From: Nocardia sp. NRRL S-836
Lineage (GTDB): Bacteria; Actinomycetota; Actinomycetes; Mycobacteriales; Pseudonocardiaceae
Length of the DNA stretch: 38,752 nucleotides
Assembly (NCBI RefSeq): GCF_001279525.1
Contig: NZ_LGDY01000139.1
Coordinates: forward strand, 1-38,752
Direction: 5' to 3'
Every line of letters starts with the position of its first letter. Position 1 is the stretch's first letter. A model generated the notes under the pieces. That model was not told the DNA's origin. It made no database searches and was given only the letters and a program-made list of their open reading frames with translations. Below are positions 6,447-14,110 of the stretch, in pieces. A program made the translations under genes and the position numbers.

Positions 6447-9077
6447 TCAGGCCGCCACCGGCGTCAGCTGGTGCAGCGTGTCGCGGTCACCGAGCCGTTC
6501 CCGCGCCCACTCCACCACGGAGCTCTCCTGCGCGAACACCACGATCTGCCGGTCCTCCGACAACCGCAGCAGCAGCTCCAGCACCGCACGCGTGCGGGTG
6601 TCATCGGCCTGCACGGTCACATCGTCGAGCAGCAACGGACACGGCTCGGTGGCCAGGTGCTGCGCCAGAGCCACCCGCAGCAGCAGGTAGATCTGCTCGG
6701 CCGTGCCCAGCGACAACCGCGACGCCTGGTGCCACGACTCCGAGGCGGTGCGGACCCGCACGGTCAGGGTCGCGGAGTCCACGGCGGCGTCGACGTAGCG
6801 GCCGTCGGTGATGGACGGCAGCCAGGTGCGCAGGGTGTCCTCCAGTGCGGGGGCGATGGTGCTGTGGACCTTCTCGCGGGCCGCGGCCAGGTACTGGGCG
6901 GCGAGGGCGGTGGCCTGGACCTCGGCGGCGATCACGGTGACGGCTGCCGCGGCGGTCTGCACGGCCTCCTCGGCGTCCGGGACGCTCGGCAGTGTCCGGG
7001 CCAGTTCGGTGGCGGTGGCGGCGAGGGTGTCCGCCGACTCGGCCAGTGCCGGGTCCACGGGGTCGCAGGCGGCGTAGCGGTGTGCGGCTTCCAGCAGGGT
7101 CGCGTGCAGGGACTGGGCGGCGGACAGGGAGGTTTCCACGTCGTTCAGGGACTGTTCCGCTTGCAGTGCGGTGAGCTCGGCCCAGGCGTTGCGTTCCTCC
7201 TCGGCCTCGCGCAGGAGGCGGTCCCAGCCGCGTTGCCAGTCGGCGATGGCGCGCAGGAGGTCCTCGGGACGGTCGCCGGTGCCGCCGATCGCGGTCACGG
7301 CGGCGCGCAGCAGCGACAGGGCCGTGGAGCGGGCGGCCACGGCCTCGGCGACGGTGGCTTCAGCGATGCGGCGGTCTTCCAGCGCGGTGGCCAGCAGGGG
7401 GCGTTGGGCGGCCATCAGCGCCTGGCGGGCGCGGACCTTGCAGTCGGTCTCGTAGTCCACGAGCAGGTGCGGCACGGACATCGAGGGGTCGATCTTGCCG
7501 TGTGCGGCCAGTTCCACGCGCACGGCCTCCTCGGTGCGGGCGACCTCGGTGAGCAGGTCGGCGTGCTCGGCTTCCCAGGCGGCGCGGTTGGACAGGCGCC
7601 ACAACACCTCGCGGTCGGCCGGAACGCCCAGCGACGCGCATTCCGCGACGGCCTGGTCATGGCCGCGGACGGCTTCCAGTGCCACGGCGCGCTGGCCCTC
7701 GGCTTCGGCGAGTGCGCGGTCCGCGGCGAAGAGCTGGGCGCGGGCCTCGGCGACGGCGGAGGCGCGGTCGGCGGCGAACGCGATCGCGGCTTCACGGGCG
7801 GGGGCCTGGTCGCGGGACAGGAAACCGCCGGCGCCGGCGAAGAGGGCGGCGGCCAGCACGCCCGCGCCCGCGAAGTGCTGGCCGATCACGAACAGCAGCA
7901 CGCCGACCAGCAGGGTGAGGCAGCTCAACGCGAGCAGGGCGCTGCGCAGGAACGGGTTCGGCACCGTCGTCTCACGGACGTGCGCGGCGGCCACGTCGGC
8001 CTCGACCTGCACGCGGGCGGTGTGGGTGGCGGCCTCGTCCTGCCGGTGGCGGGCGCTGTCCACCTCGACGGACGCGGCCGTCAGCCGGGTGCCTGCGGCC
8101 GGGTCGAGGCGGCCGGCGAGGTCACGCAGCCGGGACGGCGACGCGGTCGTGGTGACGGTGGGGCGGCGTTCGTCGTGGGCGGCGGCGACCGCGGCGGCCA
8201 CCCGGTAGGCGCCGGCGACCACGTGCAGCTCGTCGTCCACCGCGGTCTCGCCCGCCGGGAACTCCGGCAGCGCGTCCAGCTCGTCCTCCAGCGTCGCCGC
8301 GGACGGGCCGGTCAGCACGCGCGGGGTCGGGGCGGCGCGCCACGCGGCCATGGCCCGGTTGACCACCGCGGCCAGCTCCTCCTGGGCGGCCAGACCGGAC
8401 GGTGGCCCGTCGGCGAACCGCGCCTGCAGCGCGCGGACACGGCCGATGCGCGCCGCCAGCGCCTCGATCTCGGCGGCGTGCTCCTGCACGGCCAGCCGGG
8501 CGCGGGCAGCGGACGCGAGCCGGGCCTGCGTGCACAGCCGCTGGTAGCGGGTGTGCTCCCGGCGCGCCACCGCGAGGTCGGTTTCCGCCTCGCGCAAGCG
8601 GTTGCGGGCCCTCTGCAACGCCTCGGCGGGCACGACGAGCCGTTCCAGCGCCTGCTCGACGGTGCCGTCCGTGCCCGCGGTGGCGGCGGCCCGGCGCAGG
8701 TGCTCCTGCAGACCGTCGGCCGAGTGCAGCACGGACAGCAGCTGTGCCTGGTCGACGCAGGCGGTGGCGGCGAACGAGGTGCGGTCCAGGCCGACCCGGC
8801 ACGCGACGTCGAGCGCGCTGTCATCGGTCAGGTCGCGGTCCACGGTCAGCGTCTCGCCGGACGCCAGCGCCACGGTCGCCGCCACCCGCCACGACTCGCC
8901 CTCCCACGGCCGGTGCCGCACGTCCGGGTCGCCGCACAGTGCCGCGCGGATCGCCGCGTGCCACGACGACTTCGCGGATTCGTTCAGCCCCGCCACCACG
9001 GTCAAACCCGGTGCCAGTGGCAACGTCCGGTCGTGCAACGGCCCGAAGGCGTGCGCGGTGACCGACTCGATCCTCAT
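6447..9077 (-). CDS. SbcC/YhaN-like SMC-type ATPase with two membrane segments
   Basis: 876 residues with the layout of an SMC/Rad50-like ATPase: an N-terminal ATPase lobe with P-loop GLNESAKSS (residues 30-38), long coiled-coil regions (about 150-370 and 430-720, many A/E/R/L heptads), and a C-terminal lobe with an ABC signature region (SRLSLGTAEQIYLLL) and Walker B LLLDDVTVQAD (about 810-822). Between the coils, residues about 374-420 form two hydrophobic spans, as in the YhaN group, suggesting a membrane attachment at the coil tip. The P-loop carries Ala where most families have Gly before Lys. It overlaps the upstream phosphoesterase by ATGA and is its likely Rad50-type partner. It is the last gene of a four-gene coupled operon. 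Confidence 0.88.
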   Translation of the reverse strand: MRIESVTAHAFGPLHDRTLPLAPGLTVVAGLNESAKSSWHAAIRAALCGDPDVRHRPWEGESWRVAATVALASGETLTVDRDLTDDSALDVACRVGLDRTSFAATACVDQAQLLSVLHSADGLQEHLRRAAATAGTDGTVEQALERLVVPAEALQRARNRLREAETDLAVARREHTRYQRLCTQARLASAARARLAVQEHAAEIEALAARIGRVRALQARFADGPPSGLAAQEELAAVVNRAMAAWRAAPTPRVLTGPSAATLEDELDALPEFPAGETAVDDELHVVAGAYRVAAAVAAAHDERRPTVTTTASPSRLRDLAGRLDPAAGTRLTAASVEVDSARHRQDEAATHTARVQVEADVAAAHVRETTVPNPFLRSALLALSCLTLLVGVLLFVIGQHFAGAGVLAAALFAGAGGFLSRDQAPAREAAIAFAADRASAVAEARAQLFAADRALAEAEGQRAVALEAVRGHDQAVAECASLGVPADREVLWRLSNRAAWEAEHADLLTEVARTEEAVRVELAAHGKIDPSMSVPHLLVDYETDCKVRARQALMAAQRPLLATALEDRRIAEATVAEAVAARSTALSLLRAAVTAIGGTGDRPEDLLRAIADWQRGWDRLLREAEEERNAWAELTALQAEQSLNDVETSLSAAQSLHATLLEAAHRYAACDPVDPALAESADTLAATATELARTLPSVPDAEEAVQTAAAAVTVIAAEVQATALAAQYLAAAREKVHSTIAPALEDTLRTWLPSITDGRYVDAAVDSATLTVRVRTASESWHQASRLSLGTAEQIYLLLRVALAQHLATEPCPLLLDDVTVQADDTRTRAVLELLLRLSEDRQIVVFAQESSVVEWARERLGDRDTLHQLTPVAA

Positions 9078-9916
9078 CGCCCCTCCAACGCGCGCAAGCC
9101 GGTCGTGAGCACACGGCCGCGCAAAGCCGTGTCCAGAGTCGGATCCGCCAGCACATCGCGCACGAACTGGCCGCGCACGGTGCGTTCGGCGGCCACGGAG
9201 TCGAAGTCCGGCAACGGGAACGCCTCCGCCGCCTTCTCCGCGGGCAGCCCGAGCGACCGCGCCGCCGACACGTCGAACACCTCGCGCGACACCGTGCCGT
9301 CGTCGTGCACGGTGCAGATCACCGCGCCGCGCTCACCGGTCTCGCCCGGCGTCAGCGGGTCCGGGTTGCCGGGGAACGTGTGGTGGGAGGCGTGCTCAGG
9401 CGTGTGCACGTGCCCGAGGAAGGCGTGGTCCAGCCCGGTGGTCGCGACGTCCTCCGGCGCGGATCCGTGGCACAGCGCCAGGTTCACGCCCGACCGGTCC
9501 ACCGAGAACCCGTCGAGGAAGTCCCGCGCCGAGCCGCGGCCGACGTGCGCCGCACCCCACAACGTCACGCCGTCGGCCAGCGTCACCGGCGTGAAGCAGC
9601 CGGAGGAGAACACGTGCACGTTCGGCGTCCAGTCCACCTGCTGGTAGACCGACTCCGCGCCGTACCAGTCGTCGTTGCCCGGCGCCAGGAACACCGGCAC
9701 CGAGCAGTCGAACGCGTTCCTCAGGAACGACGCCGTGCCGGAGGAGCAGCGGTCGTGCTCGTAGAGGTCGCCGGCGCACAGCACGGCGTCGACCGACTCG
9801 GTCTCCGCGAGCTCGACGATGTGGCCCAGCGTGTCGCGCAACGCCTGGCGCCGCGCCGGACCGGCGCTCGCGAAACGCGTGTCCAGGTGCAGGTCCGCGA
9901 ACAGCAGCAGTTTCAC
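9074..9916 (-). CDS. SbcD/Mre11-like metallophosphoesterase
   Basis: 280 residues of the calcineurin-like phosphoesterase fold, of the SbcD/YhaO nuclease type. Metal ligands are visible in order: D8 and H10 in FADLHLD, D50 in CAGDLYEHD, N81 in APGNDDW (the Asn of the GN[HD] motif), H150 in ALCHGS and H169/H171 in LGHVH. In Mre11/SbcD proteins this centre carries manganese and gives DNA endo- and exonuclease activity driven by the partner ATPase. Both ends overlap neighbours by four bases (ATGA), which implies stoichiometric production with them. The C-terminal 70 residues may be the cap or the ATPase-binding helix. Nuclease activity is inferred from family and context. Confidence 0.9.
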   Translation of the reverse strand: MKLLLFADLHLDTRFASAGPARRQALRDTLGHIVELAETESVDAVLCAGDLYEHDRCSSGTASFLRNAFDCSVPVFLAPGNDDWYGAESVYQQVDWTPNVHVFSSGCFTPVTLADGVTLWGAAHVGRGSARDFLDGFSVDRSGVNLALCHGSAPEDVATTGLDHAFLGHVHTPEHASHHTFPGNPDPLTPGETGERGAVICTVHDDGTVSREVFDVSAARSLGLPAEKAAEAFPLPDFDSVAAERTVRGQFVRDVLADPTLDTALRGRVLTTGLRALEGR

Positions 9917-10305
9917 CGGATGCCTTCAGGGAGGTCGATGGTGCCGGACAGGGTCAGGGTGGGTTCGAGCGCGGCGGCGACCGCGGCGGTGTCGGCGTGC
10001 CAGCCGCTCAGCTCCGCGACGGTCGGTGTCAGCTCGTAGCCGTGGTGGCGGATCGCGCGGCTCAGCGCGTGCCACAGCTGCGAGGCGTCGTACGCCACGT
10101 CAGCGTCCACATGGGAGGGAAGGCTGATCAGCAACGCGTGCGCGGGCTGGTCGGAGTCCTGCGCGTCACACGCCGTGGCGACGGCGCGTTCCACGGCCGT
10201 GCGCAACAGTTCCGCGCAGCACCGGATCCGCACACCGTCCAGCTGACCCGGATCGGCCAGCAGGTTCGCGACGCAGCGCAGGCGGTCGGAGACGTCGGTG
10301 TTCAT
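9913..10305 (-). CDS. Small uncharacterised protein of the ATPase operon, HEPN-like motif
   Basis: 130 residues, predicted mainly alpha-helical, with no membrane segment. The central part contains RIRCCAELLRTAVERAV (residues 26-42), then LWHALSRAIRHHGYELTPT (78-95, centred on R83-x4-H88). An R-x4-6-H motif on a helix, preceded by such a helical segment, is the pattern of HEPN-domain ribonucleases, but fold membership is my inference and the residue after R83 is Ala rather than the usual polar one. It sits between two enzyme genes with ATGA overlaps at both ends (10302-10305 and 9913-9916), so it is probably a subunit of the same complex or its effector or regulator. It is too short to be a second nuclease of known type. 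Confidence 0.8.
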   Translation of the reverse strand: MNTDVSDRLRCVANLLADPGQLDGVRIRCCAELLRTAVERAVATACDAQDSDQPAHALLISLPSHVDADVAYDASQLWHALSRAIRHHGYELTPTVAELSGWHADTAAVAAALEPTLTLSGTIDLPEGIR

Positions 10306-12704
10306 CGCTGCAACCACCCCGCGAGCAGCTCGGTGTCCCTGATCAGCACGTCCAGGTCGCCGGCGTCACCACCGACCCGGCAGGACTGCAGCAGGTCGAC
10401 GGCCCACGCCCCGACCACGTCGTCCAGGTGCGGCAACAGCTTCGCCGACTCCGCCACGTCGCCGAGCACGGCCAGCGCCAGCTTCTGCCGGGTCGTCAGC
10501 GCGCACTCCAGCACGCGTTCCACCTCGGCGTGCGGCATCCCGCTGCCCAGCCGTGCGCGCCGGAACCGGGCGTGCGCCGCGGCCTCCAGGGCGGCCCGGC
10601 AGCACGACGCCACCAGTTCGCCCTTCAACGCGCCGGGCAGGTCCTCGTCGACCCGCATCGCGCGGGCGTCGTTCAGGCACCGGCCAACGGGATCGTCGGA
10701 CATCCGCACCCGCACGACGGACTCCTCGCCGCGGCAGACCTCCCACACGGTCGCCGTCAGCCGCAACCGCCGCAGCGCCTCGACCAGCCGTTCGTCGTGC
10801 GTGAACACCACGACCTGGCGGGTGAGGCCGACGTCGGCGAGCACCTGCGCGAGACCGTCCACCTTGGACGGGTCCATCGCCTGCACCGGGTCGTCGACCA
10901 CCACGAACCGGAACGGGCTCTCGTCGACCATCGCCCGCGGCAGGAACAGCGCCAGCCCCAGCGAGTGCAGCTCGCCCTGGCTCATCACCGCGAGCGCCGA
11001 GTTCGAGACGCCGTCGACCGACACGTCCAGCTCGACGTTGCGGGCGCCACCGAGCCGCACCGCGCCGAGGTCGACGTTGCTCTGCTGGCGCAACCGCTGC
11101 CAGATCCGCTGCGACTCCTTGGCGAACGGCGCGATGCGCTCCGTGCGCAGGGTCGCGGCGGTCTTGCGGATCCAGTTCTCCGCCTCGGTCACGTCCGCGA
11201 GCACCTCGGCGTCGGCGAGTGCCTGCTGCGCCTGGGAATGCCACTCGAACAACGCGATCGCCATCGGCCGCCACACCAGGTCGTGCCGGTCGATCTGTTC
11301 GCGCGCAACGGTTTTCAGCTGGTCCACGGCCGCGGCGAGCTCGGCGTGGCGGTCGAAGAACTCCGCGCGCAGCCGCACCGGGTCGTCGATGCAGAGGCAC
11401 GCCTCCCAGGCCTGCCACGCCTGCAGCACGGTCGTCGTGTCGAGCATGTCCTGCGCGTCGAGCAGCACGTCCGGCGGCGGCTGGCACAACGCGCGTGTGG
11501 CCGCCACCGCCACGTCCAGCCGGTCGGCGGCCCCGTGCAGCTCCGCGGCGGCCTGGGCGAGGTGCTCGGCGCGTTCCTTGGCCTTGGCACGCCACAGCGC
11601 GTCGAGCCGCCCGCGCCGGCACACCGGGCAGTCCTGGTTGCCGCCGGACTCCAGCAGCTGGATCGCGAGCTTGAGGATCTCGCTGCACCGCAACGAGTCC
11701 TGCGCGTTGTCGGTCGCGACCACGGTCACCGCGCCGAGCGCCAGGTCGAGCGTCTCGCGGGCCCGGCCGACCTCGTCGTCGGGCGGCAACGACAGGTCCA
11801 CGACCTGGTGCAGCAGGCTCGTCCCGCTGCCGACGTCCGCGCCGAGCGCCAGGTCCGCGATCGCGTCGAGGTCGGGGGCGTCGGACCCGAGCAGCTCGGC
11901 GGCGCGGCGGGCACGTTCGTCCGCTGACGCCGCCAGCTCCGCGCGCACGCGCTCCCTGCGGTCATACGGCCGGGCGACGGTCTCCGCGAGACGTTTGCGG
12001 TGCTCGGCCAGCGCCTGCTGCGCCTCGGTGATGGCCTCCAGCCCCAGCAGGCGGTGCAACGCCTCGTAGAGGTCCTCCGGCTGTGCGTCGAGCACGGTCC
12101 CCAGTTCGCTGTAGGGCAGGAACGGCCGATAGGTCTCCAGCGCGTCGTGCCACCTGCCGGCGTCGAACGGCCCGTCGTCCTGCGTCCACTCGCCCTGCGC
12201 CAGATCGTCGTCCGGCGCCCAGCGTCTTCGGATCGTGGTCTTGTCGGCGCGCCCGGCTTGGACCAGCTCCAAGGCGATGGCGGCGTCGCGGTTGTGGAGG
12301 TTGCGCCAGCCCTGCCGCCACACGTCGTGCCGCGCCCTGGTCCACCGGGCGTTGTAGCCGGTCAGCGCCAGTTCCGCGGCCTCGGCGAAGCTCGACTTGC
12401 CGGAGCCGTTGCGCCCGGTGACGACCGTCAGGCCCGGTCCGGGCGCCAGCGGCAGGCGGACCTCGGGGCCGATGCCGCGGAACCCGCGCACCCTGATCTC
12501 CGACACGAAGATCCCCTGGCCGGGCCCGTCCGTCCGCTCCCGCGGCGGCTCCTCCCCGGCGGGCACCCCGCCGAGAGCGCGTTCCAGAGCGGTTTGCCCC
12601 CGGCACGCAGCCAGCACCAGTTCCGCCGCACGCGGGCCGAGATCGTCCTTGGCCAGTCGCCCGGCCATCAGTTCGAGTAACCCGGCTTCACCCGCCACGG
12701 TCAC
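10302..12704 (-). CDS. RecF/Rad50-like AAA ATPase with CxxC hook and extra C-terminal domain
   Basis: About 800 residues. After some 75 N-terminal residues comes an SMC/RecF-type ATPase: VRGFRGIG, P-loop GRNGSGKSS (about 97-104), long helical stretches around a Rad50 zinc-hook-like CPVC (about 359-362), the signature MSQGELHSLGLALFLP and Walker B VVVDDPVQAMD (about 600-610), followed by an Asp/His switch (VVFTHDERLVEAL). The final 130 residues are an additional helical domain (VASCCRAALEAAAHARFRRA, then LLQSCRVGGDAGDLDVL) not found in plain Rad50. RloC-type ATPases also join a zinc hook to a C-terminal RNase domain, so an effector role is possible. A strong GGGAGGA precedes GTG 12704; an upstream GTG at 12749 lacks a binding site. 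First gene of the coupled four-gene operon. Confidence 0.87.
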   Translation of the reverse strand: MTVAGEAGLLELMAGRLAKDDLGPRAAELVLAACRGQTALERALGGVPAGEEPPRERTDGPGQGIFVSEIRVRGFRGIGPEVRLPLAPGPGLTVVTGRNGSGKSSFAEAAELALTGYNARWTRARHDVWRQGWRNLHNRDAAIALELVQAGRADKTTIRRRWAPDDDLAQGEWTQDDGPFDAGRWHDALETYRPFLPYSELGTVLDAQPEDLYEALHRLLGLEAITEAQQALAEHRKRLAETVARPYDRRERVRAELAASADERARRAAELLGSDAPDLDAIADLALGADVGSGTSLLHQVVDLSLPPDDEVGRARETLDLALGAVTVVATDNAQDSLRCSEILKLAIQLLESGGNQDCPVCRRGRLDALWRAKAKERAEHLAQAAAELHGAADRLDVAVAATRALCQPPPDVLLDAQDMLDTTTVLQAWQAWEACLCIDDPVRLRAEFFDRHAELAAAVDQLKTVAREQIDRHDLVWRPMAIALFEWHSQAQQALADAEVLADVTEAENWIRKTAATLRTERIAPFAKESQRIWQRLRQQSNVDLGAVRLGGARNVELDVSVDGVSNSALAVMSQGELHSLGLALFLPRAMVDESPFRFVVVDDPVQAMDPSKVDGLAQVLADVGLTRQVVVFTHDERLVEALRRLRLTATVWEVCRGEESVVRVRMSDDPVGRCLNDARAMRVDEDLPGALKGELVASCCRAALEAAAHARFRRARLGSGMPHAEVERVLECALTTRQKLALAVLGDVAESAKLLPHLDDVVGAWAVDLLQSCRVGGDAGDLDVLIRDTELLAGWLQR

Positions 12705-12759
12705 ATTTCCTCCCGCTGCCACCACTCGATAGGGCGGCAACTTAGGCACGAAATGGGGC

Positions 12760-12772
12760 TTACTGGCGGGTA
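12760..12772. promoter_or_regulatory. Operator-like motif shared with the fad promoter
   Basis: TTACTGGCGGGTA occurs here, about 60 bases upstream of the ATPase operon, and again at 22000-22012 upstream of the beta-oxidation genes, where it forms a better dyad (GTTAC-N6-GTAAC). Here the right arm is imperfect (GTAC). It may be a site for a TetR-type regulator; no regulator gene can be assigned. Confidence 0.3.
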
Positions 12773-12823
12773 CTCACACGATCGGGTGGTGTTACATAGG
12801 GTGACTAAAGTAGCGCCGGCTCG

Positions 12824-13180
12824 TTAGGGGTCCCACACTTCCAGACCCCTGATGACGAAGTACGCGTCCGGCACGTACGTCCCGTGCCTGGGGTAGGTGG
12901 TGAACTCGGCCTCGGTGGAGCAGTTCTCCCGCTGGTACACGCTCGCGTCCCTGCTCAGGCGGTTGACGAACGAGCGGCCGACGAGGGTCAGCGTGATGCA
13001 CTCGGCGGGGTTCGCGGTCTCCAGGTCGAGGCGCTGGACGGCCCCGGTGTAGTCCGGTCCCGCCCACACGCAGAACTCGCCCTTGTCGCAGGACTTGTCA
13101 CTCTGCGCCACGGCGATCCCACTGGAGGCGACCGCGCCCGCGGTGACCACCAGAGCGGCGATGAGGCTGTTCGTCGACAT
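12824..13180 (-). CDS. Secreted peptidase-inhibitor I36-like protein
   Basis: 118 residues with a clear signal peptide (hydrophobic IAALVVTAGAVASSGIAVA, cleavage after about residue 25). The mature part fits the I36/SMPI-like beta-gamma-crystallin group common in actinomycetes: two Greek-key-like units with FCVWAGPDYTGAVQRL (residues about 36-51) and conserved cysteines (four in the mature part, likely two disulfides). SMPI inhibits metalloproteases, but most relatives have no tested activity. A good GGAGGTG lies upstream of ATG 13180. It stands alone between the ATPase operon and a DUF72 gene on the same strand. Confidence 0.8.
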   Translation of the reverse strand: MSTNSLIAALVVTAGAVASSGIAVAQSDKSCDKGEFCVWAGPDYTGAVQRLDLETANPAECITLTLVGRSFVNRLSRDASVYQRENCSTEAEFTTYPRHGTYVPDAYFVIRGLEVWDP

Positions 13181-13219
13181 GGAGCACCTCCGTCGCAGAC
13201 GAGTGTGCGTCCGTTCGGC

Positions 13220-14029
13220 TCAATCGGCCAGCCGATCTTGAAGCGCCATCGCGTCGCGCGGCGCGTAGGCCTTCGCGTCGTTGTCGAAGTAGACGAACAC
13301 GTCGCCGTGCTCCCGCCACTTCCTGATCTTCCCGGCCCACTCGTCGAGGCCGTCGTCGGTGTAGCCGCTGACGTAGAGCTCGTCGTGGCCGTGCAGCCGG
13401 ATGTACGCGAAGTCCGCGGTGACCTCCTCGATCAACGGGTACTTGCCCGCGGCGTCGGCGATCACGAGCGCGATGTGGTGGCGTTCGAGCAGCTTGAGGA
13501 ACTCCGGCGCGTGGAAGCTGTCGTGGCGCACCTCGAGCGCGTACCGCATCGGGCGGTCCGCGTCGGTGGTGGTGTGGGCCGGGTCGACGCGGTGGTCGTG
13601 CAGCTTCGCGACCTCCGCGGCCTCGGTCGTGGTGCGGGGGAGGGCCTCGAAGAAGTGCGTGAGCAGCTCGGCGTCGAACTGGAGCGTGGGCGGGAGCTGC
13701 CACAGGATCGGCCCGAGCTTGGGGCCCAGCGCCAGCACGCCGGACGCGAGGTAGTTGGCGAGCAGTTCGCGGCCGTCCCTGAGGCGCTTCATGTGCGTGA
13801 TGAACCGGCTGCCCTTGACGGCGAACACGAAGTCGTCCGGGGTGTCCGCGGCCCACCTCTGGTAGCTGGACGGGCGTTGCAGGGAGTAGAAGGAGCCGTT
13901 GATCTCCACCGAGCCGAGCTTCTCGCTGAGGTAGGCGAGCTCGCGCTTCTGCGTGACGCCCTTCGGGTAGAACTTGCCGCGCCAGGGCGGGTAGACCCAT
14001 CCCGAAGTGCCGATCCTGACCTCACCCAT
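13220..14029 (-). CDS. DUF72 family protein (first copy)
   Basis: 269 residues of the DUF72 (YecE-like) family, a TIM-barrel fold of unknown reaction. Hallmarks are RIGTSGWVYPPWRGKFYP at the N-terminus, FVFAVKGSRFITHMKRLRD, GPILWQLPPTLQFD, then ALEVRHDSF and YIRLHGHDELY with VYFDNDAKAYAPRDA at the end. The length is usual. ATG 14029 is chosen; an in-frame upstream extension has no family similarity. A close paralogue lies at 15820-16539, with a secreted GH5 gene between them. DUF72 proteins are sometimes suggested to act on nucleic acids or sugars, but there is no firm function. Confidence 0.92.
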   Translation of the reverse strand: MGEVRIGTSGWVYPPWRGKFYPKGVTQKRELAYLSEKLGSVEINGSFYSLQRPSSYQRWAADTPDDFVFAVKGSRFITHMKRLRDGRELLANYLASGVLALGPKLGPILWQLPPTLQFDAELLTHFFEALPRTTTEAAEVAKLHDHRVDPAHTTTDADRPMRYALEVRHDSFHAPEFLKLLERHHIALVIADAAGKYPLIEEVTADFAYIRLHGHDELYVSGYTDDGLDEWAGKIRKWREHGDVFVYFDNDAKAYAPRDAMALQDRLAD

Positions 14030-14110
14030 GTGGCTATCGTGGCACGGTGGGCGCACACCCACAGCGCATCGGTGTCTCCGCTCGTCGTCGGCCGAGCCGC
14101 ACTTCGGCGT

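Noticed and set aside
6471..9647. A very long open frame on the plus strand opposite the SbcC-like ATPase and phosphoesterase genes
   Set aside because: It is the antisense shadow of two well-supported genes in GC-rich DNA; its translation is low-complexity Gly/Arg/His-rich with no family resemblance.
14030..14110. GTGGG-CGCACA-CCCAC hairpin as a terminator of the GH5 gene
   Set aside because: The stem is only five base pairs and lies near the start of the next gene, so it is too weak to call.
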